Of a stretch of 64,000 nucleotides of DNA, positions 27,757-37,574 are shown piece after piece (position 1 is the first letter of the stretch; each line of letters opens with the position of its first letter). The notes beneath the pieces are model-generated. The model was given only the letters and a program-made list of their open reading frames with translations, ran no database searches and was not told the origin of the DNA. The DNA comes from Sphingomonas aurantiaca. Its GTDB lineage: Bacteria; Pseudomonadota; Alphaproteobacteria; Sphingomonadales; Sphingomonadaceae. The stretch spans positions 1 through 64,000 of the forward strand of contig NZ_QAOG01000006.1 of the NCBI RefSeq assembly GCF_003050705.1, read 5' to 3'. The position numbers and the translations under genes are program-made.

Positions 27757-30700
27757 TCAATCTACTTGGGTGACCCGGTTTGCGGTGTCCGCAACGAGCG
27801 GATCCGCGAGCGTGGTCTCGCCCAGCGACGCCAGCACCGCTGCCGCCAGCGCGTCGAGGCCATAAGGCTTTTCGAGCATGATCGCATCGGTCTCGTCCGC
27901 GACCGAAGCCGTATCGCCCGTGGCGAAGACGATGCCGACCCCCGGGCGAAGCGCGCGCGCCGTCCGTGCAAAGTCCGGACCGGACACGCCCGGCAGGTTC
28001 ACGTCGGTCACCAGCGCGTCGATGGGGACCGTCTGCAGCGCGGTCATCGCGTCCTCGGCACTCGCCGCGTCGACCACGACGAACCCGCTGCCCTGGAGCA
28101 TCTCGGCGGTGTTGGCACGGATCATCGCGTCGTCCTCGACCAGCAACACCGTGCGGCGGGCAGGCGTGTCGAGCCGGCGGTCGGCGTCGATCCGGGCGTC
28201 GCGTGCGGCCTTGGCGGCGGGATTGCCCGAACGCTGGCGGTTGGCGAGCACCTGGCGGAACTTCCGCGCCAATGCTTCGCGCGTGTACGGCTTCGACAAC
28301 AGGTCGAGCCCGGCATCGAGCTTGCCGCCATGCACGATAGAGTTCTCGGTATAGCCGGAGGTGAACAGCACCGCGAGGTCGGGCAGGCGTTCCTTGGCCT
28401 TGCGCGCGAGTTCGGGGCTTTTTAGCGTGCCGGGCATCACGACGTCGGTAAACAGCAGGTCGATCGGTACGCCGCTTTCGATGACGTTGAGCGCGCTCGC
28501 GGCGTCGACCGCCTTGAGCACGCTATAGCCGAGATCGGTGAGCAGTTCGACGACGGTGCTGCGCACCTCGTCATCATCCTCGACCACCAGCACGGTCTCG
28601 GTACCGCCCGAAATCGGGCTGGCATCCGCGACGACCTCGACGTCCTCGGTCTCCATCGCGCGCGGCAGGTACAGCTTGATCGTGGTGCCTTCGCCGACCT
28701 CGGAATAGATCTTCACATGCCCGCCGGACTGTTTGACGAAGCCATAGACCATCGACAGGCCGAGCCCCGATCCCTTGCCCTCGCTCTTGGTCGAGAAGAA
28801 CGGTTCGAAGACCTTCTCGATGATCTCGGGGCTCATGCCGGTGCCGGTGTCGGACACCGCCAGCATCACATATTGCCCGGGCTCGACCTCGTCATGCGTG
28901 CGCGCATAGGTGTCGTCGAGATGGGCGTTGCCGAGCTCGATCGTCAGCTTGCCCTGGCCGTCCATTGCGTCGCGCGCGTTGATCGCCAGGTTGAGCAGCG
29001 CGTTCTCGATCTGCGCGGGGTCGATGAAGGTGTTCCAGAGCCCGCCGCCGACCATCGTCTCGATCTCGACGCCTTCGCCGATCGCGCGACGCAGCATGTC
29101 GTCCATCCCGCGGACGAACCGCGTGACGTTGACGACCTTGGGCTCGAGCGCCTGGCGACGCCCGAAGGCGAGCAGCTGGGCGGCGAGCTTCGATCCGCGG
29201 GTGACGCCTGCCATCGCGTTGGCGACCCAGCGTTCGGCGCGCTCGTTGCCCGCGAGGTTCTTGCCGAGCAGCTGGAGATTGCCCGACACGACCTGGAGCA
29301 GGTTGTTGAAATCATGCGCGACGCCGCCGGTCAGCTTGCCGACCGTCTCCATCTTCTGTGCCTGGGCGAGCTTGGCCTCGGCCTGGCGACGCTCGTCGAT
29401 CTCACGGATGACTCGCGCCTCGAGCGTCTCGTTGAGCTGGCGCAGCTGGTCCTCGGCGCGTTCGCGGTGGCGGACCTGGCGCGCGAGCGTCTCGGCCTGG
29501 TCGCGCAGCGCGGCTTCGGCGGCGCGCTGGTGCGTGATGTCGGTGTGGACGCCGACCCACTCGATCACCTCGCCCGCAGCGTCGAGCATCGGCAGCCCGC
29601 GCACCGCGAACGTGCGCCACGTGCCGCAATGGCGGCGGACGCGGTGTTCGAACACGAACATCGACTTGGCGAGTACCGCGCTGGTCCACGCCTTGATCGT
29701 TGCCGCGACGTCGTCGGGGTGGATCGCGTCGGCCCAGCCGAAATTCTGATACGCGTCGATCGACTGCCCGGTGAGCGCCGCCCAGCCCGGCTGCTCGCCG
29801 ATCATCCGGCCGTCGGGGCTGTTGGTCCAGAGCACGCCGTGGACCGCGTCCATCGCGGTGCGGAACCGGCCGTTGCTGATGCCGAGCTCGGCCTCGCGCT
29901 GGGCCCGGTCTTCGACATCGATGCCGAGCACGTAGAGGCCCGGGATCGTTCCATCCGCGGCGACATGCGGCACATAGCGGAACTCGGCGCGGCGCGGGCG
30001 ACCGTCGCGGTGCGGGAACACGGTCTGCGCGATGAAGCTCTCGCCCGCCAAAGCCCGATCGAACGATGCGCGGCGATCCTCGTAGACGGCATCGCCAAGC
30101 ACGTCGCGGACGGGCTTGCCGATCATCGCGTCGGCGGCGACGCCCAGCCAGTTCTCATACTGCGCATTGGCGAGCCGATAGACATGGTCGGAATCGATGT
30201 ACGAGATCAGCATCGGCACCGCGTCGGTGACCCGGCGCAGCTCAGCCGAGGTGGCGGCAAGGCGGTGCTCGGCCTCGACCCGGCCGCTATTGTCGACCAT
30301 CGTGCACAGCACCCCGCCGACGCTTCCGCCCGCGCAGTAGATGGGGGTGTAGAACAGGTCGAGCGTCAGCGTCTCGGGGCCGTCGGGCCGCTGGAACAGG
30401 ATCGGCTGGTCGCGATAGGCCACGGTCTCGCCGCGCTGGCTCGCGTCGAGGACGGCGCGGTTCCAGTCCCACACTTCGGGGAACGCGATCGCGACCGGGC
30501 TGCCCAGCGCGGCCGGGTGACGGTCGCCGGCCACCGCGCGATAGCTGTCATTGTACAGCATGACGTGATCGGGGCCCCACATCACGACCTTGGCCACCGG
30601 CGAATTGATGATGTTGGCGAGCGTGACGCGGAGCTCGGCGGGCCATGTCTCGATCGGGCCGAGCGAGGTCGCGCTCCAGTCGCGCTGGCGGACCAGCATG

Positions 30701-30876
30701 CCGCATTCGCCGCCGCCGATCAGCGCCTCGACGGGCGTGCGCGGCGCACGCATCTGGTCGAGCGCGGTGCGGATGATCGCGGTCACATCGCCATGGCCTT
30801 GCGCGGCGAGATCGTCGATCTGGCGGCCAAGATCGGCTGGCAGGGAAATGGTGCGCGACGAGGCGGGTGTTGTCAT
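27757..30876 (-). CDS. hybrid histidine kinase with N-terminal ribbon-helix-helix-like segment and two receivers
   Basis: 1039 residues. Residues ~7-42 ([20 protein letters not shown] then '[13 protein letters not shown]') look like a ribbon-helix-helix as in ParD/CopG proteins. Then PAS-like (~60-200, '[15 protein letters not shown]'), PAS (~205-325), PAS (~335-450), HisKA with [11 protein letters not shown] (His521), HATPase ('[12 protein letters not shown]', 'DTGTGM', '[11 protein letters not shown]'), receiver 1 (Asp811 in 'TDVVMPG') and receiver 2 (Asp958 in 'TDVNLPG'). No membrane span. A DNA-binding module on a kinase would be unusual, so the first segment deserves testing. Confidence 0.9.
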   Translation of the reverse strand: MTTPASSRTISLPADLGRQIDDLAAQGHGDVTAIIRTALDQMRAPRTPVEALIGGGECGMLVRQRDWSATSLGPIETWPAELRVTLANIINSPVAKVVMWGPDHVMLYNDSYRAVAGDRHPAALGSPVAIAFPEVWDWNRAVLDASQRGETVAYRDQPILFQRPDGPETLTLDLFYTPIYCAGGSVGGVLCTMVDNSGRVEAEHRLAATSAELRRVTDAVPMLISYIDSDHVYRLANAQYENWLGVAADAMIGKPVRDVLGDAVYEDRRASFDRALAGESFIAQTVFPHRDGRPRRAEFRYVPHVAADGTIPGLYVLGIDVEDRAQREAELGISNGRFRTAMDAVHGVLWTNSPDGRMIGEQPGWAALTGQSIDAYQNFGWADAIHPDDVAATIKAWTSAVLAKSMFVFEHRVRRHCGTWRTFAVRGLPMLDAAGEVIEWVGVHTDITHQRAAEAALRDQAETLARQVRHRERAEDQLRQLNETLEARVIREIDERRQAEAKLAQAQKMETVGKLTGGVAHDFNNLLQVVSGNLQLLGKNLAGNERAERWVANAMAGVTRGSKLAAQLLAFGRRQALEPKVVNVTRFVRGMDDMLRRAIGEGVEIETMVGGGLWNTFIDPAQIENALLNLAINARDAMDGQGKLTIELGNAHLDDTYARTHDEVEPGQYVMLAVSDTGTGMSPEIIEKVFEPFFSTKSEGKGSGLGLSMVYGFVKQSGGHVKIYSEVGEGTTIKLYLPRAMETEDVEVVADASPISGGTETVLVVEDDDEVRSTVVELLTDLGYSVLKAVDAASALNVIESGVPIDLLFTDVVMPGTLKSPELARKAKERLPDLAVLFTSGYTENSIVHGGKLDAGLDLLSKPYTREALARKFRQVLANRQRSGNPAAKAARDARIDADRRLDTPARRTVLLVEDDAMIRANTAEMLQGSGFVVVDAASAEDAMTALQTVPIDALVTDVNLPGVSGPDFARTARALRPGVGIVFATGDTASVADETDAIMLEKPYGLDALAAAVLASLGETTLADPLVADTANRVTQVD

Positions 30877-30912
30877 GTTCGACTAGTGGGTTTGCCGCGC
30901 ACGCGTGTCAAT

Positions 30913-30940
30913 GAATACGAACGGTGGAATACGAACGGTG
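30913..30940. repeat. 14-bp tandem duplication
   Basis: GAATACGAACGGTG occurs twice without a gap (30913-30926, 30927-30940), directly beside the terminator hairpin. Confidence 0.85.
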
Positions 30941-30973
30941 GCGGGAGGCGGTCACTCGACCGCTCCCGCCACC
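30937..30973 (-). terminator. strong hairpin after the aldehyde dehydrogenase
   Basis: GGTGGCGGGAG + CGGTC pairs with GACCG + CTCCCGCCACC: sixteen base pairs with one bulged base and a four-base loop. On the minus strand it is followed by GTTCGTATT, so T-run support is modest. Confidence 0.65.
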
Positions 30974-30986
30974 GCGCGCCGCGCGA

Positions 30987-32540
30987 TCACCCCTCGGTGC
31001 GCGGCAGGCCGAGCGGGTTGCCGTGCTTGACCGCCTTGGGCAGCAGCGCGTCGGGCAGATCCTGATAGCAGACCGGGCGCAGGAACCGCTCGATCGCCGC
31101 GGTTCCGACCGAGGTCGTGCGCGGATCCGAGGTGGCGGGGAAGGGGCCGCCATGCACCATCGCCGGTGCGACCTCGACGCCCGTCGGCCAGCCGTTCGCG
31201 AGAATGCGGCCCGCCTTGCGCTCGAGTACCGGCAGCAGCGCCGCCGCGTCGGCATGGTCGCCCTCGTCGATCTGCAGCGTGATCGTCAGCTGGCCCTCGA
31301 TCGTCTCGAGCACGCGGCGAACCTCGGCGAGGTCGGCGCAGCGGATGATGATCGACGCCGCGCCGAAGACTTCGTGCGACAGCGCCGGGTCGGCGACGAA
31401 CGCCTTGCCGGTGGTCGAGAACAGCGCCGCACGGCCGCGGTTCGCGCCCTCGGCGTCGATGCCACGCGCGAGCGTCTCGACCGAGTCATGGCCGGCGAGC
31501 GCGGCGACGCCCTGCTCGTAGCTGGCATGGATGCCGGGGGTTAGCATAACCTGCGGTGCGGCCTCGCCCAGCGCAGCGGCCGCCGCTTCGACGAAGGTGT
31601 CGAGGTCGGGGCCGTCGACCGCAACGACGATGCCGGGGTTGGTGCAGAACTGCCCCGATCCCATCGTCAGCGATCCGACATACGCCTTGCCGAGCGCCTC
31701 ACCGCGCGCAGCCAGCGCCGCGGGGAACAGGATGACCGGGTTGATGCTGCTCATCTCGGCATAGACCGGGATCGGCTCGGGCCGCGCCGCGGCGAGCGCG
31801 ACCAGCGCGAGGCCACCGCTGCGCGATCCGGTGAAGCCGACAGCCTTGATCCGCGGATCGTTGACGAGCGCGGCACCGAGTTCGTTGGCGGGGCCCTGGA
31901 CCAGCGAGAAGACGCCTTCGGGCAGGCCGCACTTGGCGACGGCGGCCTGGATCGCCTTGCCGACCATCACCGACGTGCCGGGATGGGCGGGGTGGCCCTT
32001 GACCACGACCGGGCAGCCGGCAGCCAGAGCGGAGGCGGTGTCGCCGCCTGCGACCGAGAAGGCGAGCGGGAAGTTCGACGCACCGAACACCGCGACCGGA
32101 CCGACCGCGATGCGACGCTGGCGCAGGTCGGACCGCGGCGCAGGCTTGCGATCGGGCTGCGCGTGATCGATCACGACCGACGCCCATGTCCCCTGGCGCA
32201 GATGCTTGGCGAACAGGCGGAGCTGGCCGGTGGTACGACCGCGCTCACCCTCAAGCCGTGGCTGCGGCAGGCCGCTCTCCTGCATCGCCCGCGCGACGAG
32301 CGGCGCATGGATCGCCTCGATCTCGTCGGCGATCGTCTCGAGGAACACCGCGCGCGCCTCCGGGTCGGTCTCGCGGAAGGTGTCGAACGCGGCGTCGGCG
32401 AGCGAGCATGCGTCGGCGATGTCGTCCTGGCTCGATACCGCGAAGGCGGGCTCGATCTTCGCGTCGGTCGAAGGGTCGATCGCCAGGAAGGTGACGTCGC
32501 TGCTTACGGCGCGTGCGCCGATCGGGAAGGTGCCGTCCAT
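30987..32540 (-). CDS. aldehyde dehydrogenase, alpha-ketoglutarate-semialdehyde type
   Basis: 517 residues. It resembles NADP-dependent 2,5-dioxovalerate (alpha-ketoglutarate semialdehyde) dehydrogenases, the last step of non-phosphorylative pentose, uronate and hydroxyproline breakdown. Visible are '[20 protein letters not shown]', '[11 protein letters not shown]', 'GFTGSRSGG', the general base Glu in '[11 protein letters not shown]' and the nucleophile Cys in '[10 protein letters not shown]'. The ATG at 32540 has GGAGAA at good spacing. It lies 2.6 kb from the sugar locus and could finish degradation of released xylose or arabinose, but no other pathway enzyme is present here. Confidence 0.88.
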   Translation of the reverse strand: MDGTFPIGARAVSSDVTFLAIDPSTDAKIEPAFAVSSQDDIADACSLADAAFDTFRETDPEARAVFLETIADEIEAIHAPLVARAMQESGLPQPRLEGERGRTTGQLRLFAKHLRQGTWASVVIDHAQPDRKPAPRSDLRQRRIAVGPVAVFGASNFPLAFSVAGGDTASALAAGCPVVVKGHPAHPGTSVMVGKAIQAAVAKCGLPEGVFSLVQGPANELGAALVNDPRIKAVGFTGSRSGGLALVALAAARPEPIPVYAEMSSINPVILFPAALAARGEALGKAYVGSLTMGSGQFCTNPGIVVAVDGPDLDTFVEAAAAALGEAAPQVMLTPGIHASYEQGVAALAGHDSVETLARGIDAEGANRGRAALFSTTGKAFVADPALSHEVFGAASIIIRCADLAEVRRVLETIEGQLTITLQIDEGDHADAAALLPVLERKAGRILANGWPTGVEVAPAMVHGGPFPATSDPRTTSVGTAAIERFLRPVCYQDLPDALLPKAVKHGNPLGLPRTEG

Positions 32541-32713
32541 GTCAGTTCTCCAGGTCAAACGGTGCAGGCCGTATCGTCGCGACTGCGTCGGCCAGCGTTG
32601 CGCATGCACTATTGGTGGGAGCGGTAACACGCAAGCGCAAGGTCGGGATGTTTCGCTTGCGGCGGCCTCCCCGAAGGCGTTGCGGAAGATCGCGGCGCTC
32701 CCATCTTGGCGGA

Positions 32714-33514
32714 ATGCACGATGATCTCATCCACCTTGGCCTCATCGACGACGCCGACGTCGTTCTCGACGAGGCGGCACTCGCTTTGGCGCTGCCCGAT
32801 CACCCTCGCGCCAGTCGCGAGGCGTTTCAGGGCGTCTTCCAGGCGATCGCCGACCGGCTGGAAGCGGCCGGCAGCGAGGGTCTCGACGCGCGGTCGCAGG
32901 CCGAATTGCTCGCGATCGTCATCGGCGACGAGTTCGGCTTCGTCGGCGACTCCGCGACCTATGACGATCCCGCCAACACCGACATGATCCGCGTCATCGA
33001 GCGTCGCCGCGGCCTGCCCGTCAGCCTGTCGATCCTGTATGTCGCGGCGGCGCGGCGGCTGGGCTGGACGGCAAACATCCTCGACGTGCCGGGGCATGTG
33101 CTCGTGCTGGTCGGTGAAGAGGCGGTTCCGGTGATGATCGACCCGTTTCGCGGCGGTGAGCCGGTCGATCGCGACCAGCTCGTCGCGCTGCTCCACGCGG
33201 TGGATCCTGGTCGGGTCGCGGCGGCAAACCATGTCGCGACGATGCCGAACCGCGCGATCCTTCTGCGCCTGCTGATGAATGCGGCGACACGTGCCGAAGC
33301 GGCCGGGGACGGCCGACGCGCGCTCATTCTCTATCACCGCATGACGCTCGTCGCACCCGACTCGGGCCATGCTTGGTGGGAACGCGCTCGTCTCGAACTG
33401 ACCAGCGGCGACATCGGCGCCGCGCGCGGGAGCCTCAGCGCGATGCTGGAGATTACGCGCGAGCCCGAGCTTCGCGCGAAGGTCTCCGGCATATTGGCGT
33501 CGTTGCACGCGTAA
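32714..33514 (+). CDS. SirB1/transglutaminase-like family protein
   Basis: 266 residues. The family segments are '[20 protein letters not shown]' and '[13 protein letters not shown]…[10 protein letters not shown]', followed by helical repeats (TPR-like) in the C-terminal third. SirB1-like proteins have a transglutaminase-like fold without the usual cysteine; their role is unsettled. The frame opens far upstream but the ATG at 32714 gives the family-typical start. It is divergent from the aldehyde dehydrogenase. Confidence 0.8.
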   Translation: MHDDLIHLGLIDDADVVLDEAALALALPDHPRASREAFQGVFQAIADRLEAAGSEGLDARSQAELLAIVIGDEFGFVGDSATYDDPANTDMIRVIERRRGLPVSLSILYVAAARRLGWTANILDVPGHVLVLVGEEAVPVMIDPFRGGEPVDRDQLVALLHAVDPGRVAAANHVATMPNRAILLRLLMNAATRAEAAGDGRRALILYHRMTLVAPDSGHAWWERARLELTSGDIGAARGSLSAMLEITREPELRAKVSGILASLHA

Positions 33515-33532
33515 GCCGGGGACGGCCCCGGC
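33515..33532. terminator. GC hairpin between convergent genes
   Basis: GCCGGGG (33515-33521), loop ACGG, CCCCGGC (33526-33532), beginning immediately after one stop codon and eight bases before the other. No T run, but the position suits a shared terminator. Confidence 0.5.
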
Positions 33533-33539
33533 CTGACCT

Positions 33540-33761
33540 TCAGCCGGGAATACCCCAGTTCGCCTCCTCGCCGGCGGCCTTGGCGGTGCGCACCAGATGC
33601 TCGACATAATTCTGGAAGACCGGCACCGTGAAGGTGACGAGCGTCGGTTCGCCGTTGGGTTCCTTGAAGGTCAGCACGACGAAGCGGCCGCCCTCCTCGT
33701 CGAGGACGAGGCCGGCTTCCATTGCGCCCGGCCCGCTGGGGGTGATGATCGTTGCGGTCAT
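33540..33761 (-). CDS. small conserved-looking protein, unknown function
   Basis: 73 residues from the ATG at 33761 (MTATIITPSGPGAMEAGLVL…). Acidic, soluble, with a beta-rich middle ('RFVVLTFKEPNGEPTLVTFTV') and an amphipathic C-terminal helix. The balanced composition supports a real gene. No family is recognised. It precedes msrA on the same strand in transcription order after a 98-base gap. Confidence 0.55.
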   Translation of the reverse strand: MTATIITPSGPGAMEAGLVLDEEGGRFVVLTFKEPNGEPTLVTFTVPVFQNYVEHLVRTAKAAGEEANWGIPG

Positions 33762-33859
33762 TGTTCGTCTCTTGCGTTGCCGGTGTGTCGTGGCGGCTAT
33801 GCCGTACATCGTCGATCGGCGTCTACGGCCTCGCGTCAGCCCCTCGGAGGATATGAGAG

Positions 33860-34342
33860 TCAGGGCAGCGCGAGGTCGGCGAAGTGCTGCCGGATATATG
33901 CCAGCTTGGGGTCGATATAGCGGCGGCAGAACGGCCGGCTGGGATCGGTCTGGTAGTAATTGCGGTAGCGTTCCTCGGACCCGCGGAACCCGACGAACGC
34001 GAGCACCGCGGTCCGGGCTGGCTCGCCCGTGTCGCTGGCGAACTGCGCGATCGTGCGCGCGGCTTCGTCGTGCTGCTCATCGTCGAAGACGTACACCGCG
34101 CTGCGATACCGCCCTTCCGGCGAGTAGGTACCGCTCGCCGAATGCGTCCGGAGGTGGACCTCCGCCAAAATGCCCGGCTGTATGATCGCGGGATCGAAGG
34201 TCACGATCACACCTTCCGCCCACGCGTCCCAGGGCGGCTCGGACTGGAGGAACCCCTGATCGACCTGAACGACGCCGCGCAACGCCTGGAAGACCCCTTC
34301 GGTGCACCAGTGGCAGCCGCCGCCAAAGCCGATCTTCTCCAC
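33860..34342 (-). CDS. msrA: peptide-methionine (S)-S-oxide reductase MsrA
   Basis: About 160 residues. MsrA repairs methionine-S-sulfoxide in proteins. The active-site segment is GGGCHWCTEGVFQAL, with the nucleophile Cys and the neighbouring Trp; the usual Phe after the first Cys is His here. Other family parts are 'HLRTHSASGTYSPEGRYRSA' and 'YRNYYQ'. The GTG at 34342 has GGAGAGG upstream; a GTG at 34348 overlaps that site. Cytoplasmic. Confidence 0.88.
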   Translation of the reverse strand: MEKIGFGGGCHWCTEGVFQALRGVVQVDQGFLQSEPPWDAWAEGVIVTFDPAIIQPGILAEVHLRTHSASGTYSPEGRYRSAVYVFDDEQHDEAARTIAQFASDTGEPARTAVLAFVGFRGSEERYRNYYQTDPSRPFCRRYIDPKLAYIRQHFADLALP

Positions 34343-34433
34343 TGTCACCTCTCCGCGCCGGTCCCGTCGCGTCGGGTCGTAGTGACGCCACCGCAGGGCG
34401 CAACCGTCGATGAAGCAGCGGTCAGCGGGGCCG

Positions 34434-34997
34434 TTACGTCGACAGCGTCATCCGCAGGATCATCGACGACGGATCGCCGGGGCATGGCGCGGCGTTCCAG
34501 CCGCGTTCGCGTTCCAGTTCGATCGCCTGGTGGTTGTCGCGGCTCTCGATCGATTCGAGCGTCGTGATCCCCCTGGCACGCGCAAACGCGGCGACATGGT
34601 CGAGCATGCTCCAGCTGATGCCGCGACGCTTGAAATCGCTGCGGATCGCCAGCGCGACTTCGGCGCGCGCGAGGCTTTTATCCGCCGCCAGCATCGCGGT
34701 CGCGACGATCGCGTTGGTCGCTGGATCGAAGGCGAGGAAATTCTCGGTGCGCTGGTGATCGACCGTGACGAGCGCGCGGAGCTGTTCATGGCCGACCTCG
34801 TGGATCGCGCTGAGGAAGCGAAACCGCAGATCCTCGACGTCGACATGCTCGAAGAACGTGCCGAGCGCAGGCTCGTCGGCGGGGCAGGCGGGGCGAACAT
34901 GGAAGACATAGCCCGTCCGCGTCGCGATATCCGCGCTCCACGACACGACCGGGAGTGTTGCTCCGGCGTCTGCGCGCTCGCTGACGAGTTCGACCAT
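34434..34997 (-). CDS. GNAT-family N-acetyltransferase
   Basis: 187 residues. After a 30-residue lead it shows the GNAT core: 'FHVRPACPADEPALGTFFEH', the beta strand 'IVATAMLAAD' followed by 'AEVALAIRSDFKRRGISWSM' (motif A, with acetyl-CoA-binding 'RRGISW' replacing the usual Arg/Gly-x-x-Gly loop) and 'IESRDNHQAIELERERGW'. It resembles the acetyltransferase half of Pat-type protein acetyltransferases. The substrate is unknown. Divergent from the FadR-type regulator gene. Confidence 0.8.
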   Translation of the reverse strand: MVELVSERADAGATLPVVSWSADIATRTGYVFHVRPACPADEPALGTFFEHVDVEDLRFRFLSAIHEVGHEQLRALVTVDHQRTENFLAFDPATNAIVATAMLAADKSLARAEVALAIRSDFKRRGISWSMLDHVAAFARARGITTLESIESRDNHQAIELERERGWNAAPCPGDPSSMILRMTLST

Positions 34998-35168
34998 CGT
35001 GATGTCCTTTGCGATTGGCCACCGCGATCGGCGACGCACGCCGTACCTAGCCGCAAGGCGACCGCCGCCGCAGCGTCGGGAAACACGTAGCGTCCCCCGC
35101 GCCTGCTTCGCCCCGACGATATGGAAAGGACCACTTGTCGCCACCCCGATTTTGGGCGACCAAGCCGC

Positions 35169-35927
35169 ATGATCGAACCCAAGCCTACCAAGGTCCGCAC
35201 GGCTTTGGGCCGCAACCTCACCTACGGAATGCTCGATACGGTGGGCCGTGCGATCGTCACCGGCCATTATGACGGAAAACGCTTTCCGACAGAGGCTGAA
35301 CTGGCGACCGAGCACGGCGTCAGCCGGTCGGTCACGCGCGAGGCCGTCAAGATGCTGACCGCGAAGGGCCTGCTGTCCGCGCGTCCACGGCAGGGCACGA
35401 TCATCCAGCCGAACACCGCGTGGAACCTGTTCGACACCGACGTGCTGCGCTGGCTGCTCGAACGCCAGTTCACGCTGCCGCTCTTGCGCAGCTTCAACGA
35501 GCTTCGCCTCGCGGTCGAGCCGATGGCGGCGCAGCTTGCAGCGATGCACGCGACGTCGGCGGGCGTCGCGATGATCGCGGCAGGCTATGCGCGGATGGAG
35601 GCGGCCGAGCGCGGCGATGACGATGCGCTCGATGCCGATATTGCGTTCCACGTCGCGATCCTGCGCGCGTGCGACAATCCTTTCTTCGCGCAGTTCGAGG
35701 ATCTCGTGTCGACTGCTTTGCGCACCTCGATCCGCTTCACCAACCGCTTCAAGGGCCGCAGCGCCAGCCTGCCCGCGCACAAGGCCGTGCTCGAGGCGAT
35801 CGCCGCGCGTGACGCAAGCTCCGCCAGCGCGACGATCCGGTCGATCATCGAGGACGTCATGATCCTCATCCGCCAGGCCGAGAGCGAAGGCGCGGTGGTC
35901 GATCGCGGCGCAGCCGTGCTCGGCTGA
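35169..35927 (+). CDS. FadR-subfamily GntR transcriptional regulator
   Basis: 252 residues. A winged helix-turn-helix at ~15-85 ('LPTEAEL'-type motif as 'RFPTEAELATEHGVSRSVTR', then 'EAVKMLTAKGLLSARPRQGT') is followed by the helical FCD ligand domain with Asp and His metal ligands ('DIAFHVAIL', 'HKAVLEAI'). Such regulators usually respond to sugar acids or aldonates and repress nearby catabolic genes. Start is ATG at 35169. It is convergent, nine bases apart, with the GH29 gene ending at 35937, so it is the best local candidate to control the sugar locus. Confidence 0.9.
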   Translation: MIEPKPTKVRTALGRNLTYGMLDTVGRAIVTGHYDGKRFPTEAELATEHGVSRSVTREAVKMLTAKGLLSARPRQGTIIQPNTAWNLFDTDVLRWLLERQFTLPLLRSFNELRLAVEPMAAQLAAMHATSAGVAMIAAGYARMEAAERGDDDALDADIAFHVAILRACDNPFFAQFEDLVSTALRTSIRFTNRFKGRSASLPAHKAVLEAIAARDASSASATIRSIIEDVMILIRQAESEGAVVDRGAAVLG

Positions 35928-35936
35928 CGCGAACGC

Positions 35937-37574
35937 TTATACCAGCCCGCGCCCTTCGATTTTAAGGACGGGGACGAACCCGCCGCCGGGGTTCGCGGGC
36001 ATCGTCAGGTGCAACCCGCGCGCATCCCGGCGGTGCGCGATCGTCGCACCGCCGAGCAATGTCACGCGCTCGACGGCGCCCTCGGCAAAGCGGTGGCGCC
36101 CCAGCGCCTCGATCGTGACCTCGCCCCGCGGCCAGCCAAGAAACAGCGCGTAGAGCGCCCCCTTGTTGGTGGTGAACCTCACGTCGCGCGGCGTGAACAC
36201 CCCCGACGATTGCTCGTTCTGCATGCCCGCCTGTAGCTTGGTCGGGCCCTCGCCATAGATCCGCCACGGCCGCGAGCCGAAGATCGCCGCGTCGTTGACC
36301 GCGATCCAGCGGCTCATGCCGTCGAGGATCTTCTCCTCCTCGCCGTCGATCGAGCCGTCGCCCGGTTGCGGGATCGACAGGAGCAAATTGCCGTTCTTCG
36401 ACACGACGTCGGCGAGCCGCTGGATCACCTGTTCGGCAGTCTTGTAGCTTTTGTCGGTCAGGCGCGCGACATTGTAGAACCAGTCGCCGATGCACGTGTC
36501 GGTCTGCCACGGCTCGTCCCACAGATGGTCGGTGAAGCCGCGCTCGACGTCCTGCACCAGCCCGAAGCGCGCATAGGGCTTTAGTTGCTTGGCGGTCAGC
36601 ACGACGTCGATCGTGCCGTGCCACGCGATCGATCGGTTGTAATAGTCCGCCGCCGCCTGCAGCCCGATCGGGCCGAACGGCAGTTCGTAATCGTCGAAAT
36701 AGCAGAAGTCGGGCTTGTATGTGTCGATCAGGTCGGTCTGGCGGAGCAGCCATTTGGCGGCATAGCCCGGATCGTTCGGCGGCGGTGTTTCGATCCACTG
36801 GCCGTCGTTCGCCTCATGCCAGGCGGCCATCGCCGCGATCGTGTCGATCCCGTTCGGCAGAACCGCGTGCGCGCCGGTATAGAGCTGTTGGGGGTCGAGC
36901 CCGTCCCACCATTTTCCGCGGCCGTCGGCGGCGCGCAGCGTGAAGGCGTCATAGCGTTGCCCCTTCAGCGGCCCGGTCGGGTCATAGCCGTAAGCGGTCT
37001 GGTACCAGTGCCAACTATGCGCGGCATGGTTCGACACGCCGAACTTCAGCCCGGCCTGCCGCGCCGCCTTCGCCCAGGTCCCAACCACGTCGCGTTTCGG
37101 CCCGACGCGCAGCGAGTTCCACGCGTGATAGCGACTGTCGTAGCAGTCCAGATTGTCGTGATGGTTGGCGAGCGAGACGAAATATTTCGCGCCCGCCTTG
37201 GCATAGCGCGCGATCAGCGCATCGGGATCCCAGCGGTCTGCGGCCCAGCGGTTCATCACCTCCATCATCCCCGACCGGGTCGGATGGCCATAGGTCTTGA
37301 GGTGGTGGTCGTACGCGGGGTGCCCCTGCAGATACATCAGGCGGCCGTACCAGTCGCCCTGCTCGGGCACCGATTGCGGCCCCCAATGCGACCACAGCCC
37401 GAGCTTCGCATCGCGAAACCAGTCGGGGTAGCGATAGTGATCGACCAGCGACTGCCAGGTCGGTTGCACCGGACCACGCGCCAACCCCATCGGGCTCTGC
37501 GCCAGCGCGTGCGTCGCGGGACCGAGTGCTGCGATCCCTGCTAGCACCGACCGGCGGCTGAGATCGACGCTCAC
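35937..37574 (-). CDS. alpha-L-fucosidase, GH29 (first copy)
   Basis: 545 residues. It removes alpha-linked L-fucose. The N-terminus is a Tat-like leader (MSVDLSRRSVLAGIAALGPA, then THALA). The TIM barrel shows 'WFRDAKLGLWSHWGPQSVPEQGDWYGR', 'KYFVSLANHHDN' and 'DFCYFDDYELPFG', where Asp is the likely nucleophile, and 'NGNLLLSIP'. A C-terminal beta region completes it. The GTG start overlaps the esterase stop (GTGA), so translation is coupled. Last gene of the GH31-esterase-GH29 operon. Confidence 0.9.
   Translation of the reverse strand: MSVDLSRRSVLAGIAALGPATHALAQSPMGLARGPVQPTWQSLVDHYRYPDWFRDAKLGLWSHWGPQSVPEQGDWYGRLMYLQGHPAYDHHLKTYGHPTRSGMMEVMNRWAADRWDPDALIARYAKAGAKYFVSLANHHDNLDCYDSRYHAWNSLRVGPKRDVVGTWAKAARQAGLKFGVSNHAAHSWHWYQTAYGYDPTGPLKGQRYDAFTLRAADGRGKWWDGLDPQQLYTGAHAVLPNGIDTIAAMAAWHEANDGQWIETPPPNDPGYAAKWLLRQTDLIDTYKPDFCYFDDYELPFGPIGLQAAADYYNRSIAWHGTIDVVLTAKQLKPYARFGLVQDVERGFTDHLWDEPWQTDTCIGDWFYNVARLTDKSYKTAEQVIQRLADVVSKNGNLLLSIPQPGDGSIDGEEEKILDGMSRWIAVNDAAIFGSRPWRIYGEGPTKLQAGMQNEQSSGVFTPRDVRFTTNKGALYALFLGWPRGEVTIEALGRHRFAEGAVERVTLLGGATIAHRRDARGLHLTMPANPGGGFVPVLKIEGRGLV

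Noticed and set aside
28717..31065. A 782-codon frame antisense to the second kinase
   Set aside because: Shadow of the kinase codon pattern; no recognisable motif.
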